A stretch of 64,000 nt of DNA from Mixta calida (GCF_002953215.1 NZ_CP026378.1:850540-914539); one strand, 5' to 3'. Counted from the stretch's first letter, positions 19,491-30,286 are shown. Program-made: numbers and translations. The notes: generated by a model not told the origin, from the sequence alone.

Positions 19491-21851
19491 TCAAAAAAGG
19501 CCCAGCTGCCCGGTAATCAGTGTAGCAAAGTCATCCTGTACGAAAGGCAATATCCCGTCGGCGACCGGCTGCAGCTGTTTTGTCAGGTAGTGATCGTAAT
19601 CCAGCGGCGCGGTGCGCGCTTCCAGCGGCTCCGGCCCGGAGGTGGTCATGACATAGCGAATGGCGCCCCCTTTTTGATACTGTAACGGGCGGCCCAGTTT
19701 TTTATTCTGTTCATCGGCCAGGCGCGCGGCGCGCACGTGCGGCGGCACGTTGCGTTCATATTCGTGCAGCGGGCGGCGCAGGCGCTTTTTGTACACCAGC
19801 TGCGCGTCCAGTTCGCCGTCCAGCAGCTGGCGTACCGTTTCACGGATATATTCCTGCCAGGGCTGGCCGCGGAAAATACGACCGTAGAGCGCCTGCTGAA
19901 ATTCCTGCGCCAGCGGCGTCCAGTCGGTGCGCACCGTCTCCAGCCCTTTAAATATCATGCGTTCCTGGCCCGCCAGCTGGATCAGCCCGGCGTAACGCTT
20001 TTTACTGCCCTGTTCCGCGCCGCGAATGGTAGGCATCAGAAAGCGCACGAAATGCGTTTCATATTCCAGCTCCAGCGCGCTTTCCAGCTGATATTCCGCC
20101 TGCAAATGGTCGCGCCACCACTGATTGACCAGGCTGACCAGCCGCTGACCGATAGCGTCGGCGCTGGCAGTATCGTGCGGCGCCTTCAACCAGACGAAGG
20201 TGGAGTCGGTGTCGCCATAGATGACTTCGTAACCCTGCGCCTCTATCAGCTGGCGCGTCTGTTGCATAATCTCGTGGCCGCGCAGCGTGATAGAAGAGGC
20301 GAGACGCGGATCGAAAAAGCGGCAGGCGCGAGTGCCCAGCACGCCGTACAGGGCGTTCATAATAATTTTTAGCGCCTGCGACAGCGGCTGGTTGCCCTGA
20401 CGCTTCGCCGCTTCGCGTCCCTGCCAGATCTGATTGACGATGGCGGGCAGACAGTGGTTGTGACGCGAAAAGCGCGCCTGGCGGAAGCCGGGCACCGAAT
20501 CTTTATCGTCAGGATGAGCCAGTCCCTCCACCAGCCCGACCGGATCGATTAAGAAGGTGCGGATTATCGACGGGTAAAGGCTTTTATAATCCAGCACCAA
20601 TACCGAGTCATACAGGCCAGGGCGTGAATCCATCACGTAGCCGCCGGGGCTGGCGTCCGGCGCCACCTCGCCGAAATTGGGCGCGACGAAACCGGCGCGA
20701 TGCATGCGTGGAAAATAGAGATGGCTGAAAGAAGCCACCGAGCCCCCATGGCGATCCGCCGCCAGCCCGTTGACGCTGGCGCGTTCCAGCAAGAACGGCA
20801 TCAGCTCGGTTTTCTGGAAGATGCGCGTCACCAGCTCGCAGTCTTTCAGGTTGTAGCGCGCCAGCGCCGGCTTATCGTTGGCGAAGCGCTGGTTAATTTC
20901 TTCCATGCGCTGCCAGGGATTATCAATCGCCTTGCCTTCGCCCAGCAGCTGGCGCGACACCGACTCCAGGCTGAATGAGTCGAAATTCCAGAAAGCGGAT
21001 TTCAGCGCTTCGATGCCGTCGATAATCAGCCGTCCCTCCGCCTGCGCGAAAAATACGCCGGGTTTGAAGCCATGCTCGCGCCACTCCAGCGGCGTCTGGT
21101 TGCGTCCCAGACGCAGCGGAATCCCGTAGCGATCGGCGTGCTTTTGCAGCACGCGCAGGTCAAACTGCACCACGTTCCAGCCAATCAGCACGTCGGGATC
21201 CTGTGCGGCGAACCAGGCGTTGAGTTTTTCCAACAGCTGCGGACGGCTGCTGACGTAATGCAGTTCAAAGTCGAGCTGGCTGGCGTCGCCGTTTTCCGGC
21301 CCCAGCATCCACACGATGCGCTGACCACAGCCTTCGACGCCGATGCAGTAGAGTTCGCCATGCTGGGTGGTTTCGATATCGAGCGACGCCCAGCGAAGCT
21401 GCGGGCGATAATCGGGGTGCGGCTTAAGGCGAGCGTTGATCAGACTCTCTCCGGCCGGTTCGCCGCTGAACCAGACCGGCGCGGTGATAAAGCGCTCCAT
21501 CAGGAAACGATCCGGCGGGCGCACGTCCGCCTCATAGAGCGGAATAGCCTGTTCGCGCAGCCGCTTTTCCAGCCGCTGCAACTGGCGATACTGCGAGCAA
21601 TAAAGGCCCAGCACCGGGCGATGGCGAAAGTCTTTCAGGGCGAGCGGCAACAGTCGCCAGTCGCGCTCATCGGCCAGCAACTGCCTCGCCTGCTGCTGAT
21701 ATTCTGCGGGTAAAAAGGCGACAGATTCTTGCGGCGGCAGCACCAGACGCTGCGGTCCGTTATCGGTCGCCAGCCATAGAACGATCTCGGTGCCGTTTGG
21801 CGTATCGCGCCAGTGGCGCGTCAGCAGAAAACCTGCGCGTGCGTTGTTCAC
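19491..21851 (-). CDS. polB: DNA polymerase II
   Basis: Family B repair polymerase with 3'-5' exonuclease, used for replication restart after damage. Exonuclease motifs ([36 protein letters not shown]) precede polymerase motifs [25 protein letters not shown] and [10 protein letters not shown]; the end GQLGLF is the clamp-binding peptide. I placed the start at the GTG at 21851 ([14 protein letters not shown]), which has AGAGG seven bases upstream and aligns with the E. coli N-terminus (786 versus 783 residues); an ATG at 21893 in the same frame overlaps the probable LexA box. In E. coli the ara operon follows upstream; here an accessory insert does. Confidence 0.95.
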   Translation of the reverse strand: MNNARAGFLLTRHWRDTPNGTEIVLWLATDNGPQRLVLPPQESVAFLPAEYQQQARQLLADERDWRLLPLALKDFRHRPVLGLYCSQYRQLQRLEKRLREQAIPLYEADVRPPDRFLMERFITAPVWFSGEPAGESLINARLKPHPDYRPQLRWASLDIETTQHGELYCIGVEGCGQRIVWMLGPENGDASQLDFELHYVSSRPQLLEKLNAWFAAQDPDVLIGWNVVQFDLRVLQKHADRYGIPLRLGRNQTPLEWREHGFKPGVFFAQAEGRLIIDGIEALKSAFWNFDSFSLESVSRQLLGEGKAIDNPWQRMEEINQRFANDKPALARYNLKDCELVTRIFQKTELMPFLLERASVNGLAADRHGGSVASFSHLYFPRMHRAGFVAPNFGEVAPDASPGGYVMDSRPGLYDSVLVLDYKSLYPSIIRTFLIDPVGLVEGLAHPDDKDSVPGFRQARFSRHNHCLPAIVNQIWQGREAAKRQGNQPLSQALKIIMNALYGVLGTRACRFFDPRLASSITLRGHEIMQQTRQLIEAQGYEVIYGDTDSTFVWLKAPHDTASADAIGQRLVSLVNQWWRDHLQAEYQLESALELEYETHFVRFLMPTIRGAEQGSKKRYAGLIQLAGQERMIFKGLETVRTDWTPLAQEFQQALYGRIFRGQPWQEYIRETVRQLLDGELDAQLVYKKRLRRPLHEYERNVPPHVRAARLADEQNKKLGRPLQYQKGGAIRYVMTTSGPEPLEARTAPLDYDHYLTKQLQPVADGILPFVQDDFATLITGQLGLF

Positions 21852-21891
21852 CCGATGCCTCTGAAAAGCGGAAAATCGCGCCAATGATAGC

Positions 21892-21907
21892 ATGTTTATT
21901 TATACAG
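21892..21907 (-). promoter_or_regulatory. Probable LexA box of polB
   Basis: On the minus strand the 16 bases read CTGTATAAATAAACAT, that is CTGT-N8-ACAT against the LexA consensus CTGT-N8-ACAG: seven of eight outer bases match. It lies about 40 bases before the GTG start of polB and just upstream of a TATCAT -10-like hexamer. E. coli polB is SOS-controlled by a LexA site in the same place. Confidence 0.6.
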
Positions 21908-22132
21908 TTCTTAATCTCCTGCCAACCTGAAAAGATTTAAATTCGGGACATGTCTTGAATCGGCATGCGCTTTTCACCGGTATTAATAAGCGCTTAACGA
22001 TAACGCACGGGACGCGGCTACATCAAAACCGCATCGGCAGGAAGCGCGATAAATGACAGCTTTAACCTTTCCTTGTACTGTTTTTACTACCCAGAGAAAA
22101 ATGAACGACAGAGCGGCGGCGGATATGCGATA

Positions 22133-22141
22133 TGGCGACTT
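22133..22141. repeat. IS1 target-site duplication, left copy
   Basis: TGGCGACTT directly before the left IS1 end; identical to 22910-22918. A nine-base duplication is typical of IS1. Confidence 0.95.
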
Positions 22142-22196
22142 GGTGATGCTGCCAACTTACTGATTTAGTGTATGATGGTGTTTTTGAGGTGCTCCA

Positions 22197-22472
22197 GTGG
22201 CTTCTGTTTCTATCACCTGTCCCTCCTGTTCAGCTACTGACGGGGTGGTGCGTAACGGCAAAAGCACTGCCGGACATCAGCGCTATCTCTGCTCTCACTG
22301 CCGTAAAACATGGCAACTGCAGTTCACTTACACCGCTTCTCAACCCGGTACGCACCAGAAAATCATTGATATGGCCATGAATGGCGTTGGATGCCGGGCA
22401 ACCGCCCGCATTATGGGCGTTGGCCTCAACACGATTTTACGTCACTTAAAAAACTCAGGCCGCAGTCGGTAA
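22197..22472 (+). CDS. insA: IS1 InsA protein
   Basis: A 91-residue DNA-binding protein starting at GTG, with a zinc-finger-like CPSC...CSHC arrangement and a helix-turn-helix. It binds the IS1 ends and represses transposition when made alone. A programmed -1 shift at the A6C slippery run (22448-22454) joins it to insB to make the InsAB' transposase. Confidence 0.96.
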   Translation: MASVSITCPSCSATDGVVRNGKSTAGHQRYLCSHCRKTWQLQFTYTASQPGTHQKIIDMAMNGVGCRATARIMGVGLNTILRHLKNSGRSR

Positions 22473-22894
22473 CCTCGCGCATACAGCCGGGCAGTGACGT
22501 CATCGTCTGCGCGGAAATGGACGAACAGTGGGGCTATGTCGGGGCTAAATCGCGCCAGCGCTGGCTGTTTTACGCGTATGACAGGCTCCGGAAGACGGTT
22601 GTTGCGCACGTATTCGGTGAACGCACTATGGCGACGCTGGGTCGTCTTATGAGCCTGCTGTCACCCTTTGACGTGGTGATATGGATGACGGATGGCTGGC
22701 CGCTGTATGAATCCCGCCTGAAGGGAAAGCTGCACGTAATCAGCAAGCGATATACGCAGCGAATTGAGCGGCATAACCTGAATCTGAGGCAGCACCTGGC
22801 ACGGCTGGGACGGAAGTCGCTGTCGTTCTCAAAATCGGTGGAGCTGCATGACAAAGTCATCGGGCATTATCTGAACATAAAACACTATCAATAA
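22391..22894 (+). CDS. insB: IS1 InsB / transposase C-terminal part
   Basis: A 167-residue frame in the -1 phase relative to insA, supplying the catalytic DDE domain of the InsAB' transposase ([45 protein letters not shown]). It is intact and near-identical to E. coli IS1 copies; it is normally made as a frameshift fusion with InsA. Confidence 0.96.
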   Translation: MPGNRPHYGRWPQHDFTSLKKLRPQSVTSRIQPGSDVIVCAEMDEQWGYVGAKSRQRWLFYAYDRLRKTVVAHVFGERTMATLGRLMSLLSPFDVVIWMTDGWPLYESRLKGKLHVISKRYTQRIERHNLNLRQHLARLGRKSLSFSKSVELHDKVIGHYLNIKHYQ

Positions 22895-22909
22895 GTTGGA
22901 GTCATTACC

Positions 22910-22918
22910 TGGCGACTT
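22910..22918. repeat. IS1 target-site duplication, right copy
   Basis: TGGCGACTT directly after the right IS1 end, a perfect match to 22133-22141. Confidence 0.95.
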
Positions 22919-23668
22919 AACGGCTTCCCAGCTGCGAAAGCGCTACTCTCTTACGGATGTATCAGAAACGGTGGACCCTTACAGCGGCGTACGGCTTACG
23001 CCGTTCAATTTACCGCAGTCGCGTTTTTTCCGTTCCCATGCTGTCAAAAACGCGGGAACCTGTTCGTATCAGGTCTGCGCGCAGCTGCTGTTTGATGAAA
23101 TGCGCAGCCTGAGCTGGCCTTTCTCCATTTATAGTCCCTATCGCCAACTGATTAATAAAATGATTGACCATATGCAGTACGCTGATGGCACGCCTTTTAG
23201 CGATGCGGCGCTGGATATGGCGTTAAGAAATCAGTTACTGGAGGATAATTCGGATGACAGCTCGCTAAAAGCGATAAGGGAGACGATTAACAGGTATGTT
23301 GATTATGCAAAAGGCATCTATCCTAAAAAGCACCTTCCTCACTTTAATAATAATATTCAAGATATGATATTACCTAAGTTTGTACGTAAAGAGGATAACT
23401 TTAATGGTTTGGGTATTACCATTCATGATATCTATGCTGTTCAGATAAATATACTATCATTAGAGGTTAAAAATGACAGGTGGGTGGCCAGAGTACAATA
23501 TCTGGCCCAGGATCACTTTGGGCTGGATGATAATGATATTATGAAAAATAAATTCCGTCAGTTTAGGTTTTTCAGAATCTGGTTTGTTTTACAAAGGTAT
23601 GAAAAATATGGATTTAAGCCTTTTTTTAATAACCTAAGTGCAACGGTAAGCCTCAGCGGCGGCATTAA

Positions 23669-24130
23669 ATGAAATTGATAATTAATAAATATTTTATTTT
23701 GTTTTTAAGTATTGTTATTGCAGGATTGCTGTATGGTGGGTATGTCATCTTTCAGCCAGTGAAAATCATTGCTTCACATAAAAATGCATATACATGGCAT
23801 ATACTGGTCGATAAATTCCCATTGACTTCTAAAGCTCGTATTTATTGGTGGTTGGAAAATAAAGAAATACTTTTTAAAAGTTACGGTGTTCCTGAAAATT
23901 GGCTCACTGAAAATAATATTGCCGTCTGGCGCTTCGGCGACGGCTATAAAGCGCTGGAAAAATACGATCGCCTCTGCTTTGACGATATGCCGCCGCCAAA
24001 AAACTGTATCGAAAAGGACCGGTTAATGTATATCACCCTGACGCGTAATGGCGAGGTTAGCTACTGGCTCAATAATACCCGCTATATTCAAAAAGCGAAT
24101 GGCGAGCTGGTTGAGGTTGGATTTAACTAA
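23669..24130 (+). CDS. DUF943 family inner-membrane protein
   Basis: A 153-residue protein with one N-terminal membrane segment (YFILFLSIVIAGLLYGGYVIF) and a predicted periplasmic domain. DUF943 landmarks are HILVDKFPLTSKARIYWWLENKEIL, WRFGDGYKALEKYDRLCFDDM and NCIEKDRLMYITLTRNGEV, including the conserved cysteine pair. The function is unknown; DUF943 genes in enterobacteria often occur as small families in accessory loci. ATGA overlap with the DUF3289 gene shows one transcriptional unit. The first half is markedly AT-rich, suggesting horizontal origin. With the upstream partner split by IS1, expression may now depend on the IS. Confidence 0.85.
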   Translation: MKLIINKYFILFLSIVIAGLLYGGYVIFQPVKIIASHKNAYTWHILVDKFPLTSKARIYWWLENKEILFKSYGVPENWLTENNIAVWRFGDGYKALEKYDRLCFDDMPPPKNCIEKDRLMYITLTRNGEVSYWLNNTRYIQKANGELVEVGFN

Positions 24131-24323
24131 ATCAGAAGGGAGAGCTGTCAGCCTGTAATCATTCCGACCGGCGCGCTTTATCTGCGGCAGGTCATAGCGC
24201 TGCGCCTCCCCGGCAGCGGTAAAGCCGGTGTCAATTCATGTCAATATCCCCATACAAATCATCGCTTGACGCTGTGACTTCCGCTCAGGACAATCCCGGC
24301 GACAATAGATTCTGAGGATGCTT

Positions 24324-25088
24324 ATGGAAGCCTGGCTGGAACACCTGATTACCCAATCGCTTGAGTGGGCGCTGTTTGCCGTGGCGCTGGTGACGTTTCT
24401 TGAGTCGCTGGCGCTGGTGGGGCTGCTGCTGCCGGGCACGGTGATGATGGCCAGCCTCGGCGCGCTGGTGGGCAGCGGCCAGCTGGGGCTCTATCCCGCC
24501 TGGGGCGCGGGCATTGTCGGCTGTCTGCTGGGCGACTGGATCTCCTATGGTATCGGCTGGAAGTTTCAGGGGCCGCTGCACCGCTGGCAATATCTGAAAA
24601 AGCATCAAAAGATGCTGGACAGAACCGAGCACGCGCTGCATCAGCACAGCATGTTCACTATTCTGGTCGGCCGCTTCGTCGGTCCGACGCGGCCGCTGAT
24701 TCCACTGGCGGCGGGCATGCTGGAGCTGCCGGTGCGCAAGTTCCTGCCGCCGAATATTATCGGCTGTCTGCTTTGGCCGCCGCTTTATCTGCTGCCGGGC
24801 ATTCTCGCCGGCGTGGCGATCGACGTGCCGAAAGATGCGCAGAGCGGTAATTTTATCTGGCTGCTGCTGGCGGTGGCGCTGCTGGCGTGGATAGGCGCAT
24901 GGCTCTGCTGGCGCTGGTGGCGCGCCGGAAAACAGCAGGACTGGGCGACGCCTTACCTGACGACGCAGCGCCTGCGCTGGCTGGCGCCGCTGGGATTTAT
25001 TCTCGGTGCGGGCAGCCTGATCGCGATTCAATTTCACCCGATGATGCCGATTTTCCGTCAGCTGTTGGTGAAAGTCTTTATCGGTTAA
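24324..25088 (+). CDS. yabI: DedA-family membrane protein YabI
   Basis: A 254-residue polytopic inner-membrane protein of the DedA family, whose members translocate or recycle phospholipid or undecaprenyl-phosphate carriers. Signature segments are [28 protein letters not shown], the re-entrant [10 protein letters not shown] and [21 protein letters not shown]; three C-terminal hydrophobic stretches follow. The ATG at 24324 has TGAGGA six bases before it and aligns with E. coli; an upstream ATG at 24318 lies inside that ribosome site. It converges with thiQ, the two stop regions sharing four bases. Confidence 0.94.
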   Translation: MEAWLEHLITQSLEWALFAVALVTFLESLALVGLLLPGTVMMASLGALVGSGQLGLYPAWGAGIVGCLLGDWISYGIGWKFQGPLHRWQYLKKHQKMLDRTEHALHQHSMFTILVGRFVGPTRPLIPLAAGMLELPVRKFLPPNIIGCLLWPPLYLLPGILAGVAIDVPKDAQSGNFIWLLLAVALLAWIGAWLCWRWWRAGKQQDWATPYLTTQRLRWLAPLGFILGAGSLIAIQFHPMMPIFRQLLVKVFIG

Positions 25089-25819
25089 CTTCTTGCGCCT
25101 CCGGCTGGTTCATCCGCTGGCCGGTGGCGAATCCCCAGAACTTCCGCCGCCTCCGTTTCGCCGCGCAGCAGCGCTGAGGTGGCGCCGTCCCAATAAATAC
25201 GTCCATCCACCACCAGCACGCTGCGCGCAGCGATCTGCTGCGCATCCTCCAGGCTGTGCGACACCATCAGCAGCGTCAGCTGACGTTCGCGGCAGACCTC
25301 ATCCACCAGCGCCAGCATCTCCTTACGCAGCGCCGGATCGAGCGCAGAGAAAGGCTCGTCCAGCAGCAGGATCGGCCTGGCGCGCACCAGACAGCGCGCC
25401 AATGCCGCCCGCTGGCGTTGGCCGCCGGAGAGCTCGCCCGGCAGGCGCGTCAGCGCGGATTCCAGCCCCACGCGGCGGGCGATCTCCGCCACCTGCTGAT
25501 GCTGCGCGGCGTTCAGCTTCAGCCCTGGATGCAGGCCCAGGCCGATATTTTGCGCTACCGTCAGGTGCGCAAACAGGTTGTTTTCCTGAAACAGCATCGA
25601 GACCGGGCGCTGGGCGGGCGGCGTGTGGGTATGATCCGCTCCGTTTAGCGTTATCTGCCCGCTGTGTGCATCAAGAAAGCCCGCCACCAGGCTAAGCAGG
25701 GTGCTCTTTCCGGCGCCGCTCGGCCCCAGCACCGCAACGCGCTCGCCCGGGCGCAGCGACAGCGAAAAGCGCATCGGCAAATGGTGGTAGATCCAGGTCA
25801 GATTAGTCAGGGTTAGCAT
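25085..25819 (-). CDS. thiQ: Thiamine ABC transporter, ATP-binding protein
   Basis: Energises the ThiBPQ importer for thiamine and thiamine (pyro)phosphate. The 244-residue protein has Walker [10 protein letters not shown], signature [13 protein letters not shown], Walker [14 protein letters not shown] and the switch His in MVSHSLEDA. The start at 25819 ([16 protein letters not shown]) overlaps the end of thiP by 17 bases, so translation is coupled; an in-frame codon at 25840 would extend it into thiP without homology support. Confidence 0.96.
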   Translation of the reverse strand: MLTLTNLTWIYHHLPMRFSLSLRPGERVAVLGPSGAGKSTLLSLVAGFLDAHSGQITLNGADHTHTPPAQRPVSMLFQENNLFAHLTVAQNIGLGLHPGLKLNAAQHQQVAEIARRVGLESALTRLPGELSGGQRQRAALARCLVRARPILLLDEPFSALDPALRKEMLALVDEVCRERQLTLLMVSHSLEDAQQIAARSVLVVDGRIYWDGATSALLRGETEAAEVLGIRHRPADEPAGGARS

Positions 25820-27413
25820 GGCGTCCCGGTAGTTTTTCAATCAGGGTGAACAGAAGAAAGCAGAGCAGCAGCAGCAGCAGAGCGGTGACCGCGCCGTCGG
25901 CGCTGCGATAGGCGCCAATCTGCTGATAAAGGTAGTAGGGCAGGGTGCGGAAATCAGCGCTGCCGAACAGCGCCACCACGCCGAAATCGCCAACGGACAG
26001 CACGCAGGCGAACGCCAGCGCCTGCGCCAGCGGACGCTGCAATGCCTTCAGCTCAATCAGGCGCACGCGCCGCCAGCCGCGAATATCGAGCGACAGGCAG
26101 AGACGCTGGTAGCGTTCGGCGATATCGCGCATCGGATTTTCCAGCACCTTCATCGCGTAGGGGATCGCCATCAGCGCATTGGTGAAAATGACGATGCCGT
26201 CCGCCTGCTGCGGCAGCCCCAGCGTGCTGTTAAACAGCAGAAAGAAGCCGGTCGCCAGCACGATGCCCGGCATGGCGAGAATCAGCATGCCGCTCATCTC
26301 CAGCGCCTGGCCCGCCAGCAGGCGCTGACGCAGGCGCAGTTCACGGCTGCTCCAGAGCAGCAGCATTGTCAGCAGTACCGACAGCAGACCGGCGGCCAGC
26401 GCGATGCGCAGCGAGGTTCCGGCGGCCTGCCACAGCGCGGGCTGATCCCGCAGGCTGCCAGCGCCCTGGCGCACGCCATCGACGATAACCGCCAGCAGCG
26501 GCGGCAGCAGCAACAGCAGGGCAAGGGCGATAATCAGCGTATCGCGGGCCAGCGTGCCGAATCCACGACCGGGGGCGCGCCAGCCGTTCAGCGAGACGCC
26601 GCCGGTCGGCAGCGCTTTGCTCAGGCGCTGGCTCAGCATCACCAGGCCAAGACAGCAGCCCATTTGCAGCAGCGCCAGCAAAGCGGCGCGACCGGGATCG
26701 TAGTCGTAACTGAGCGCCTGGAAAATCGCCAGTTCGATGGTCGTCGCCTGTGGACCGCCGCCCAGCGACAGCACGGTGGCGAAGCTGGCGAAGCAGAGCA
26801 TAAAGATCAGCGCCGCCGCAGGCAGGATCTGACGACGCAGCCAGGGCCATTCCACCAGACGGAAAAAGTGCCAGCCCTCAATGCCGAGCTGCGCGGAGAG
26901 CTGGCGCTGTTCGCCGGGAATATTCTCCAGCGCCTGCAACAGCAGACGCGTCGCCAGCGGCAGGTTAAAGAAGACGTGCGCCAGCAAAATACCCTGCAGG
27001 CCATAGGGCGAAAAGCGGTATTCGACGCCAAGCAGCGCGCAGAGCTGGGCCAGCCAGCCCTCGCGTCCGTAGACGCTCAGCAGGCCGAATACCGCCACCA
27101 GCACCGGCAACACCAGCGTCATTGCACACAGCCGGAGCAGCAGCTGACGGCCAGGGAAGCGTCGTCGCCACAGGGCGCGCGCCAGCGGGATCGCAGGCAA
27201 AACCGACAGCAGCGCCGACAGCAGCGCCTGCCAGAACGAAAAGGCGACCACATGATGCAGATAGCTGTCCTGCAGCAGGCCGCGCCAGTCGTTATCGGGC
27301 GCGTTGAACCACAGCGCGCCGAAGGCCAGCAGCGCCACGCCGACCAGCAACGCGGCGGTCAGCAGGCCAGGCCATAGCCAGCCTGCAATTAGCGGCTGAC
27401 GGCGCGTTGCCAT
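25803..27413 (-). CDS. thiP: Thiamine ABC transporter, permease
   Basis: Integral membrane subunit of 536 residues made of two fused permease halves, about twelve hydrophobic segments. Each half carries an EAA loop that contacts ThiQ (around [21 protein letters not shown] and [25 protein letters not shown]). It starts [16 protein letters not shown] as in E. coli and overlaps the end of thiB by 25 bases. Confidence 0.96.
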   Translation of the reverse strand: MATRRQPLIAGWLWPGLLTAALLVGVALLAFGALWFNAPDNDWRGLLQDSYLHHVVAFSFWQALLSALLSVLPAIPLARALWRRRFPGRQLLLRLCAMTLVLPVLVAVFGLLSVYGREGWLAQLCALLGVEYRFSPYGLQGILLAHVFFNLPLATRLLLQALENIPGEQRQLSAQLGIEGWHFFRLVEWPWLRRQILPAAALIFMLCFASFATVLSLGGGPQATTIELAIFQALSYDYDPGRAALLALLQMGCCLGLVMLSQRLSKALPTGGVSLNGWRAPGRGFGTLARDTLIIALALLLLLPPLLAVIVDGVRQGAGSLRDQPALWQAAGTSLRIALAAGLLSVLLTMLLLWSSRELRLRQRLLAGQALEMSGMLILAMPGIVLATGFFLLFNSTLGLPQQADGIVIFTNALMAIPYAMKVLENPMRDIAERYQRLCLSLDIRGWRRVRLIELKALQRPLAQALAFACVLSVGDFGVVALFGSADFRTLPYYLYQQIGAYRSADGAVTALLLLLLCFLLFTLIEKLPGRHANPD

Positions 27414-28375
27414 GCGCTAATCCATGCGGCGCGCTGCTGCGCGACCTGCTCCGGGGTGAATTCTAAGGCGGTTTTCGGCACCGGCAGGCTGTTAAAGCCG
27501 GTCGGCAGCGCAGTATTGATCACCGGATACATCCAGTTGCCTGTCGGGATAGTCTGCTGGAACGGTTCGCTGACCATGAACTGCATAAACTGCCGCGCCA
27601 GCTTTGGCTGGGCGCTGTTTTTCAACTGCGCCGCCACTTCAACCTGCAGATAGTGACCTTCGGCGAAACTGGCCGCCGCGTAATGATCTTTCTTCTCGGC
27701 AATCAGATGATAAGCGGGGGAGGTGGTATAGCTCAGCACCAGGTCGCCTTCGCCTTTCAGGAACAGGCCGTAAGCTTCGCTCCAGCCTTTGGTGACGGTG
27801 ACCGTTTTTTGCGCCAGCTTCTGCCATGCCTGCGGCGCATCCGCGCCATAGACCTTCTGCATCCAGAGCAACAGGCCGAGGCCTGGGGTGCTGGTGCGCG
27901 GGTCCTCGTAAATTACCCGCCACTTCTGGTCGCTTTCCACCAGTTCCCGCAGACTTTTCGGTGGATTCTTCAGCTTGTTTTTGTCATAAACAAAGGCGAA
28001 GTAGCCGTAGTCGTAGGGGATAAAGGTGCTGTTTTGCCAGCCGACCGGCAGCGTCAGTTTGGTGGTGTCGACGTCAGAGGGGGTAAACAAGCCGGTCTGT
28101 TCCGCCGCCTGTACCAAATTGTTATCCAGCCCCAGCACTATGTCGGCCTTGCTGTTTTTGCCTTCCATACGCAGGCGGTTCAGCAGAGAGACGCCATCTT
28201 CCAGCGCGACGAATTTCAGTTCGCAGCCGCACTGCGCCTCGAACGCCTTTTTAACCGCCGGGCCAGGGCCCCATTCGGCGGCGAAAGAGTCGTAGGTGTA
28301 GACGGTGAGCGTCGGCCTGGCGGCAAAAGCTGGGGCGGACAATAACAGCAGAACGGGCAAAACTTTTTTCAACAC
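27389..28375 (-). CDS. thiB: Thiamine-binding periplasmic protein
   Basis: Periplasmic receptor of the ThiBPQ importer. I start it at the GTG at 28375 (then LKKVLPVLLLLSAPAFAA), which has AAGGAG seven bases upstream and yields a clean signal peptide and 328 residues (E. coli 327); the longer in-frame start at 28432 lies inside the leader. The mature domain shows LTVYTYDSFAAEWGPGPAVKKAFEAQCGCELKFV and RMEGKNSKADIVLGLDNN, typical of the family. It is the first gene of the operon and is preceded by a TPP riboswitch. Confidence 0.96.
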   Translation of the reverse strand: MLKKVLPVLLLLSAPAFAARPTLTVYTYDSFAAEWGPGPAVKKAFEAQCGCELKFVALEDGVSLLNRLRMEGKNSKADIVLGLDNNLVQAAEQTGLFTPSDVDTTKLTLPVGWQNSTFIPYDYGYFAFVYDKNKLKNPPKSLRELVESDQKWRVIYEDPRTSTPGLGLLLWMQKVYGADAPQAWQKLAQKTVTVTKGWSEAYGLFLKGEGDLVLSYTTSPAYHLIAEKKDHYAAASFAEGHYLQVEVAAQLKNSAQPKLARQFMQFMVSEPFQQTIPTGNWMYPVINTALPTGFNSLPVPKTALEFTPEQVAQQRAAWISAWQRAVSR

Positions 28376-28433
28376 GTTGCGCTCCTTGAGGAGAAGGAAT
28401 AACAGGGCGCGTGATCTGAGGATGGACGGCATC

Positions 28434-28535
28434 TCAAATCCCTACGCCGGTATTAACCGGATCAGGTTCGACGGGTCTCTCTCAGTGGAAAAGCGCGCTG
28501 TTTTCGGCTGCGCGTCTCCACACCCCGTTGAGAAC
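28434..28535 (-). ncRNA. TPP riboswitch (THI element)
   Basis: On the minus strand the leader of thiBPQ reads AACGGGGTG, then CTGAGAGAGACCC, GAACCTGATCCGGTTAATAC and CGGCGTAGGGA, which are the conserved pyrimidine- and pyrophosphate-binding segments of the THI box. It lies about 60 bases before the thiB start and should shut expression when thiamine pyrophosphate is plentiful. Confidence 0.95.
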
Positions 28536-28572
28536 GACTTAGTGTAGTGTTTTCGTAAAGTTAACGAAAGCG

Positions 28573-30234
28573 TCAGGATTCAGGCGGCGCGAACCAGGCG
28601 GATTTGAAATCAAACCAGCCCAGGGTATTCATGCGCACGCCGCGCATGCTGCGCTGGCCTTCCAGCAGCAGCCAGTGATGAAACAGCGGATGCAGATAGT
28701 GGTCTTCTACCAGCTTTTTACACCAGTCCGCCAGCGTCAGCTGCTGTTGACGCCAGCGCGCGGCGTCGCCCTGCCAGTCAATATCGATGCAGTGTTGCAG
28801 CAACGGCAGCTCATACAGCAGGGCAAAGACGGAAAAGCCCAGCGGCAGCGTAAAGTTGGCGCTGCCCAGCCAGATATCGCTTTCCGCCTCGCCGTGATGC
28901 CAGCTGGCGTAGTCGATCTCCTGCACGATCAGCCGCACGCCGTGCGCCGCCAGCAACGGCGTCAGCAGCCCGGCGATCGCCTGATGTTCGCTGTGATGGC
29001 GATAGCTGGTCAGCGTCAGCTCGGTGAGGCCGGCCGGTTTCGCGTCGGCGTGCATTTCACGCCGATGGTGCCAGCGCGGCAGCAGCCCCCAGGCGGGAAA
29101 CCAGTAGCGCTGATAGCCGGGGCTGGCGTTGTTCAGCAACGAGATGGGATTTAGCAGGGTGCTGACCCAGCGACGCACCTGCTCGTCGCCGCCTTTCGCC
29201 GAACGTCGATCGAACAGCAGAAAGTAGCAGCCCTCTTCCAGCCGGCTTTCCAGCGCGGTTTCATCCTCCTGGCTGCCCTGAACTTTCACGCCGGCGTAAA
29301 CCAGCTCCTCGCTAATCTCCGGCAGCACCCAGATATTGACCTCATCAATCAACGCCCGGTAGCCAAAGTAGTCGTCGAAGGCCTGAATTTTCAGCTGCGA
29401 CTGCTGATTACGCACCACCGAATAGGGGCCGGTGCCGACCGGCTGGCGGCTGTAATCCGGCAGCGTCGGCCACTCCTGCGGCAGGATCATGGCGCTGACG
29501 CTGCCCAGCAGCCACGGCAGCCAGTCGTCAGGCTGGCTCAGGTAGATGTCCAGCGTCCAGGGCGTCGGCGAGTCGATACGCGTCAGGTGGGAGAAGAGTG
29601 GCTGGCGCGTCAGACGTTCCAGACTTGCGATCACATCCGCCATATCCAGTTCGCGGCCATGATGAAACTGGATCGCGGGACGCAGATAAAAGCGCCAGTG
29701 CTGCGGCGACAGCTGCTGCCAGTGATGAGCGATATCAGGTTCCAGTTCCCCATTTTCCTCATTTATGCGCGTCAGGCTGCTGAAAATTTGGCGCGCCAGA
29801 TGGGTTTCCGAGCGACGCAGCGGCGAACCAGGCAACAGATTCAACAGTGGGCGGTAGTAGAGAATGCGCAGGATATGTTTGCCCTGGCGGAAACTGCGGC
29901 CCAGCCGCGACGCGATCATCTGCCGTGCCTGGCTTTTGTCGCCCACCAGCTGCACCAGCTGCTCGATGCCATCCTGCTCCAGCAATTCCTCGGCCCGCTG
30001 CTGTTGCAGCGCCAGTCCGGTGGCATAAAAGCGCAGCTGCGAGCGCTTGCCGCGTCCCGCCTCTGCCTGCCAGCTGAGCCATCCCTGCGCCTGCATGGCG
30101 TTCAGCAGGTTGCGCATATGCCGGCGCGAACAATGCATCTGCTGTGCCAGTCGCTCCAGCGTGGTTTCCTGCGGCTGGCCGCTACAGCTCTGCCACAGGC
30201 GAATAAAATGTTGTTGCAGGCGCGAGGAGGGCAT
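28573..30234 (-). CDS. sgrR: Transcriptional regulator SgrR
   Basis: Activates sgrS under glucose-phosphate stress. The 553-residue protein has an N-terminal winged helix ([32 protein letters not shown]) and a C-terminal solute-binding-protein-like domain ([40 protein letters not shown]) that senses a small molecule. It ends [18 protein letters not shown], as in E. coli. Divergent from the SgrS gene, the conserved arrangement. Confidence 0.96.
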   Translation of the reverse strand: MPSSRLQQHFIRLWQSCSGQPQETTLERLAQQMHCSRRHMRNLLNAMQAQGWLSWQAEAGRGKRSQLRFYATGLALQQQRAEELLEQDGIEQLVQLVGDKSQARQMIASRLGRSFRQGKHILRILYYRPLLNLLPGSPLRRSETHLARQIFSSLTRINEENGELEPDIAHHWQQLSPQHWRFYLRPAIQFHHGRELDMADVIASLERLTRQPLFSHLTRIDSPTPWTLDIYLSQPDDWLPWLLGSVSAMILPQEWPTLPDYSRQPVGTGPYSVVRNQQSQLKIQAFDDYFGYRALIDEVNIWVLPEISEELVYAGVKVQGSQEDETALESRLEEGCYFLLFDRRSAKGGDEQVRRWVSTLLNPISLLNNASPGYQRYWFPAWGLLPRWHHRREMHADAKPAGLTELTLTSYRHHSEHQAIAGLLTPLLAAHGVRLIVQEIDYASWHHGEAESDIWLGSANFTLPLGFSVFALLYELPLLQHCIDIDWQGDAARWRQQQLTLADWCKKLVEDHYLHPLFHHWLLLEGQRSMRGVRMNTLGWFDFKSAWFAPPES

Positions 30235-30286
30235 AAAAGGGGAACTCCGTATAAGAATTCGTCAGTGTTTAGGTCCCCTTATTATG

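Larger units (their letters stand above)
22142..22909 (+). mobile_element. IS1: IS1 insertion sequence, complete
   Basis: Exactly 768 bases, the canonical IS1 length. The left end begins GGTGATGCTGCCAACTTACT and the right end finishes AAGTTGGAGTCATTACC, the two imperfect inverted repeats of IS1. The perfect nine-base target duplication and intact insA/insB frames show a recent, potentially active insertion. It interrupts the DUF3289 gene in the sense orientation. Confidence 0.98.
22053..23672 (+). pseudogene. DUF3289 family protein, interrupted by IS1
   Basis: Bases 22053-22141 and 22919-23672 together form one open frame of 280 residues once IS1 and one target-duplication copy are removed (843 bases, frame kept). 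The reconstructed start reads MTALTFPCTVFTTQRKMNDR and leads into DMRYGDLTASQLRKRY. Other DUF3289 hallmarks are SLTDVSETVDPYSGV, MIDHMQYADGTPF, GITIHDIYAVQI, QDHFGLDDNDI and FRIWFVLQRYEKYGFKPF. The function of the family is unknown; it recurs in enterobacterial accessory loci, often beside DUF943. The second half is clearly more AT-rich than the flanks. Its TGA overlaps the DUF943 start (ATGA). The break falls at residue 30, so the gene is inactive as it stands unless translation restarts at the TTG at 22896 inside the IS end. Confidence 0.88.

Noticed and set aside
28376..28432. N-terminal extension of thiB from 28432
   Set aside because: It runs into the riboswitch region and puts a second hydrophobic stretch before the real signal peptide; the GTG at 28375 has an excellent ribosome site.
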